Below, in pieces: positions 4,533 to 6,568 of a stretch of 6,568 bases of DNA. The stretch's first letter is position 1, and every line of letters begins with the position of its first letter. The position numbers and the translations under genes are program-made. The stretch is from Ruminococcus sp. UBA1366 (GTDB taxonomy: Bacteria; Bacillota; Clostridia; Oscillospirales; Ruminococcaceae). Location of the stretch: positions 1 to 6,568 of the forward strand of contig DBRO01000089.1 in NCBI GenBank assembly GCA_002306005.1, written 5' to 3'. Below the pieces are notes generated by a model, which was given only the letters and a program-made list of their open reading frames with translations, did not search any database and was not told the origin of the DNA.

Positions 4533-5525
4533 ATGGGAATCAAAATTGCGGGAACAGGCAGTTATGCACCTGAGCTGGTTGTTGAAAACAACGACTTTAC
4601 CGCGTTCGTGGATACATCTGATGAATGGATTCGGACTAGAACGGGCATGGTTCAGCGGCATATCTCATCGGGGGAACCCACATGGTACATGGGTGCCAAA
4701 GCCGCACAGGAAGCGATGAACCATGCGGGAATTGCTGCCAATCAGGTGGGACTGATTGTTGCTGCTACCATTACGGGAGATTATTACGCACCGTCCCTGT
4801 CCTGTATGATACAGCGGGAGTTGGGTGCAATTGGCTGTATTGCGATCGATGTCAATTGCGCGTGTGCGGGCTTTGTGTATGCCTTTGACCTAGCACGCCG
4901 TTATTTAGAAACCGATCCGGAATTGACCTATGCGGTGGTGGTTTCGTCTGAAAATCTCACAAAGCTTACGGATTATACGGATCGTTCCACATGCGTTTTA
5001 TTTGGTGACGGTGCTGCGGCTTGTGTTGTCACGCGTTCGCAGGGACTGTATACCTGCTTTTTGGGTGCGGACGGAAACGGCGCAAAAAGCCTGTTTACGC
5101 GTTCCATTCCCCCGGCTAACGCCTTTATGCCCGATCCACCGAAAGCGTATGACGACGGGTTTCCCGCCGGCAACGGACATTATATTTATCAGGACGGCAG
5201 AGAGGTTTATAAATTTGCCATCAAAGCCCTTCCGCTTGCAGTAAACGGCGCGGCGGAAAAAATCGGGTTTGATGTGCGGAGTCTGGATCTCATTATCCCG
5301 CATCAGGCAAATATTCGGATTATCGAAACCGCTGCGGAACGACTGGGCGTGTCGCAGGAGCGGTTCTATTTAAATTTAGAAAAGTACGGTAATACCTCCA
5401 GCGCAAGCATTCCGCTGGCATTGGATGAAGCGGTGAAAAACGGTTCAATCCAAACAGGCGATAAGATTTGTCTGGTTGGCTTTGGTGCGGGACTGACCTA
5501 CGGCGCAGTAATTTTTGAATATTAA
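4533..5525 (+). CDS. fabH: Beta-ketoacyl-ACP synthase III
   Basis: FabH condenses an acyl-CoA primer (usually acetyl-CoA, or branched primers in some Firmicutes) with malonyl-ACP, the initiating step of type II fatty-acid synthesis. From the ATG at 4533 the protein has 330 residues, a normal length. It opens with IKIAGTGSYAPE and VDTSDEWIRTRTG (26-38), both family hallmarks. The catalytic triad is Cys111 (ACAGF; Cys109 lies beside it), His257 (IPHQAN) and Asn287 (YGNTSS). The protein ends with GFGAGLTYGA (317-326). The start is supported by GGAGG (4517-4521), 11 bases upstream; the gap is mostly a run of eight T. The open frame extends back to a GTG at 4443, but those 30 residues do not fit the family. 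The sequence does not tell which primer is preferred. fabK follows after 34 bases. Confidence 0.96.
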   Translation: MGIKIAGTGSYAPELVVENNDFTAFVDTSDEWIRTRTGMVQRHISSGEPTWYMGAKAAQEAMNHAGIAANQVGLIVAATITGDYYAPSLSCMIQRELGAIGCIAIDVNCACAGFVYAFDLARRYLETDPELTYAVVVSSENLTKLTDYTDRSTCVLFGDGAAACVVTRSQGLYTCFLGADGNGAKSLFTRSIPPANAFMPDPPKAYDDGFPAGNGHYIYQDGREVYKFAIKALPLAVNGAAEKIGFDVRSLDLIIPHQANIRIIETAAERLGVSQERFYLNLEKYGNTSSASIPLALDEAVKNGSIQTGDKICLVGFGAGLTYGAVIFEY

Positions 5526-5559
5526 GGATCAATGATAAGAAGCGAAAGGACGAAAATGC

Positions 5560-6489
5560 ATGAATACCGAAATTACAAAGCTGCTTTCTATTCGTTATCC
5601 GCTGATACAGGGCGGTATGGCGTGGGTTGCGGAAAGTAACCTTGCGGCGGCGGTTTCCAACGCAGGCGGACTGGGATTGATTGCCGGAGGCGCGGCACCC
5701 ATTGATTACCTGCGGGGAGAAATCCGTAAATGCAAGGAAATGACGGACAAACCCTTCGGCGTGAATGTGATGCTCATGTCCCCTAATGCGGAGGAACTGG
5801 CACAGCTCGTGATTGACGAGGGCGTACCGGTAGTGACAACCGGCGCGGGAAATCCCGGCAAGTATATGGCGGCATGGAAAGAAGCCGGCATCAAAGTCAT
5901 TCCCGTGGTGCCTTCCGTGGCACTGGCAAAACGCATGGAGCGTGCCGGTGCGGATGCGCTTGTCGCCGAGGGTACGGAATCCGGCGGGCATATCGGGGAG
6001 AACACTACCATGTGCCTTGTCCCGCAGGTTGTGGACGCAGTAAAAATTCCCGTGATTGCGGCGGGCGGGATTGCCGATGGCAGGGGCATTGCCGCGGCGA
6101 TGATGCTGGGCGCGCAAGGCGTACAGCTTGGTACGCGCTTTCTTGCGTCGGAAGAATGCCGAATTCATGAGAATTTTAAAAATCTGGTGCTGGGCGCAAA
6201 GGACACGGACAGCATTGTCACCGGTCGTTTTACCGGACATCCTTGCCGGAGCATTAAAACGAAGTATGCCAAAAGCCTGCTGACGTTTGAGCGCGAGGGC
6301 GGCACACCGGATGAGTTTGAAAATCTCACAGTCGGTTCTCTGCGCAAAGCCGTTGTGGACGGCAATATTGAGGAAGGCTCGTTCCTTTGCGGCGCGATTG
6401 CCGGTATGATTCACGAAATCAAACCTGTGCGCGAAATCGTGGAGGAAATGTTCTCACAGGCGGAAGCGCTTTTGCAGGGCGCAAAATAA
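5560..6489 (+). CDS. fabK: Enoyl-ACP reductase II, FMN-dependent
   Basis: FabK reduces trans-2-enoyl-ACP to acyl-ACP with NAD(P)H and FMN, completing each elongation cycle. It replaces FabI in many Firmicutes, and the family is known for insensitivity to triclosan. The 309-residue protein is a TIM barrel of the nitronate-monooxygenase-like superfamily. Residues: YPLIQGGMAWVAE (13-25) and AGGLGLIAGG (35-44) at the flavin site, ESGGHIGE (140-147) with catalytic His144 at the same number as in Streptococcus pneumoniae FabK, AAGGIADG (167-174), and GVQLGTRF (187-194) for flavin phosphate binding. GHIGE separates it from plain nitronate monooxygenases, though these are close relatives. GAAAGGA lies 9 bases before the ATG. 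An ATG four bases earlier (5556) is out of frame. It is predicted to be co-transcribed with fabH. Confidence 0.95.
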   Translation: MNTEITKLLSIRYPLIQGGMAWVAESNLAAAVSNAGGLGLIAGGAAPIDYLRGEIRKCKEMTDKPFGVNVMLMSPNAEELAQLVIDEGVPVVTTGAGNPGKYMAAWKEAGIKVIPVVPSVALAKRMERAGADALVAEGTESGGHIGENTTMCLVPQVVDAVKIPVIAAGGIADGRGIAAAMMLGAQGVQLGTRFLASEECRIHENFKNLVLGAKDTDSIVTGRFTGHPCRSIKTKYAKSLLTFEREGGTPDEFENLTVGSLRKAVVDGNIEEGSFLCGAIAGMIHEIKPVREIVEEMFSQAEALLQGAK

Positions 6490-6506
6490 TATTTTTTGTT
6501 TTTTGG
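6470..6506 (+). terminator. Weak possible terminator at the end of fabK
   Basis: TTTTGC (6470-6475) can pair with GCAAAA (6481-6486) over AGGGC. The T-rich run TATTTTTTGTTTTTT follows about four bases later. The stem is short and overlaps the fabK C-terminal codons. The operon may instead continue into further fab genes beyond 6568; the remaining 60 bases are AT-rich with no recognisable gene. Confidence 0.3.
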
Positions 6507-6568
6507 TGAAATGTGAGAGTGGATTTTTGCAATATTAAATATTTTAACTAATTATCTGATCGAATTTG

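Noticed and set aside
5320..6414. Long (364-codon) open frame on the minus strand opposite fabH end and fabK
   Set aside because: It is antisense to two clearly recognised genes, is rich in His, Arg and Cys with no known domain, and reflects the GC-biased codon use of fabK rather than a gene.

Overview
The window reads as a chromosomal, housekeeping stretch from a Firmicute, most likely a member of the class Clostridia (an Oscillospiraceae/Ruminococcaceae-like gut lineage). This is inferred from three things: strong AGGAGG-type ribosome binding sites, an FMN-dependent FabK as the enoyl-ACP reductase, and a lipoprotein with a threonine-rich linker followed by an SGNH-type domain. I see no mobile element, CRISPR array, tRNA or rRNA.

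The layout is two divergent transcription units around a control region at about 4202-4532. Leftward (minus strand) runs fabD (malonyl-CoA:ACP transacylase), a dCMP deaminase gene, aroE (shikimate dehydrogenase), aroK (shikimate kinase) and an SGNH-like lipoprotein gene. The last three are joined by 4-base ATGA stop/start overlaps, so translation is probably coupled. Rightward (plus strand) runs fabH (beta-ketoacyl-ACP synthase III) and fabK (enoyl-ACP reductase II), 34 bases apart. FabD makes malonyl-ACP, FabH condenses it with acetyl-CoA to start each chain, and FabK does the last reduction of each cycle. The acyl carrier protein, FabG, FabZ and FabF are not in the window.

The main regulatory observation is the fabD/fabH control region. 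A near-consensus plus-strand promoter (TTGACG, 17 bases, TATAAT) and a near-consensus minus-strand promoter (CTGACA, 17 bases, TATAAC) share their -10 region. They are exactly symmetric about position 4352.5, so they form one bidirectional promoter. An 8-base-arm inverted repeat (AAACAAGT/ACTTGTTT) lies over it and could be an operator.

The left end (1-557) is AT-rich and mostly non-coding. It holds two intrinsic-terminator hairpins that can end the leftward operon, a nested palindrome resembling a TetR-type operator, an 11-base direct repeat, a 12-base palindrome, and one doubtful 72-residue reading frame. The most unusual protein is the lipoprotein: it keeps the SGNH-hydrolase outline but has Ala and Ser where the catalytic Ser and His should be, so it is probably a non-catalytic relative.
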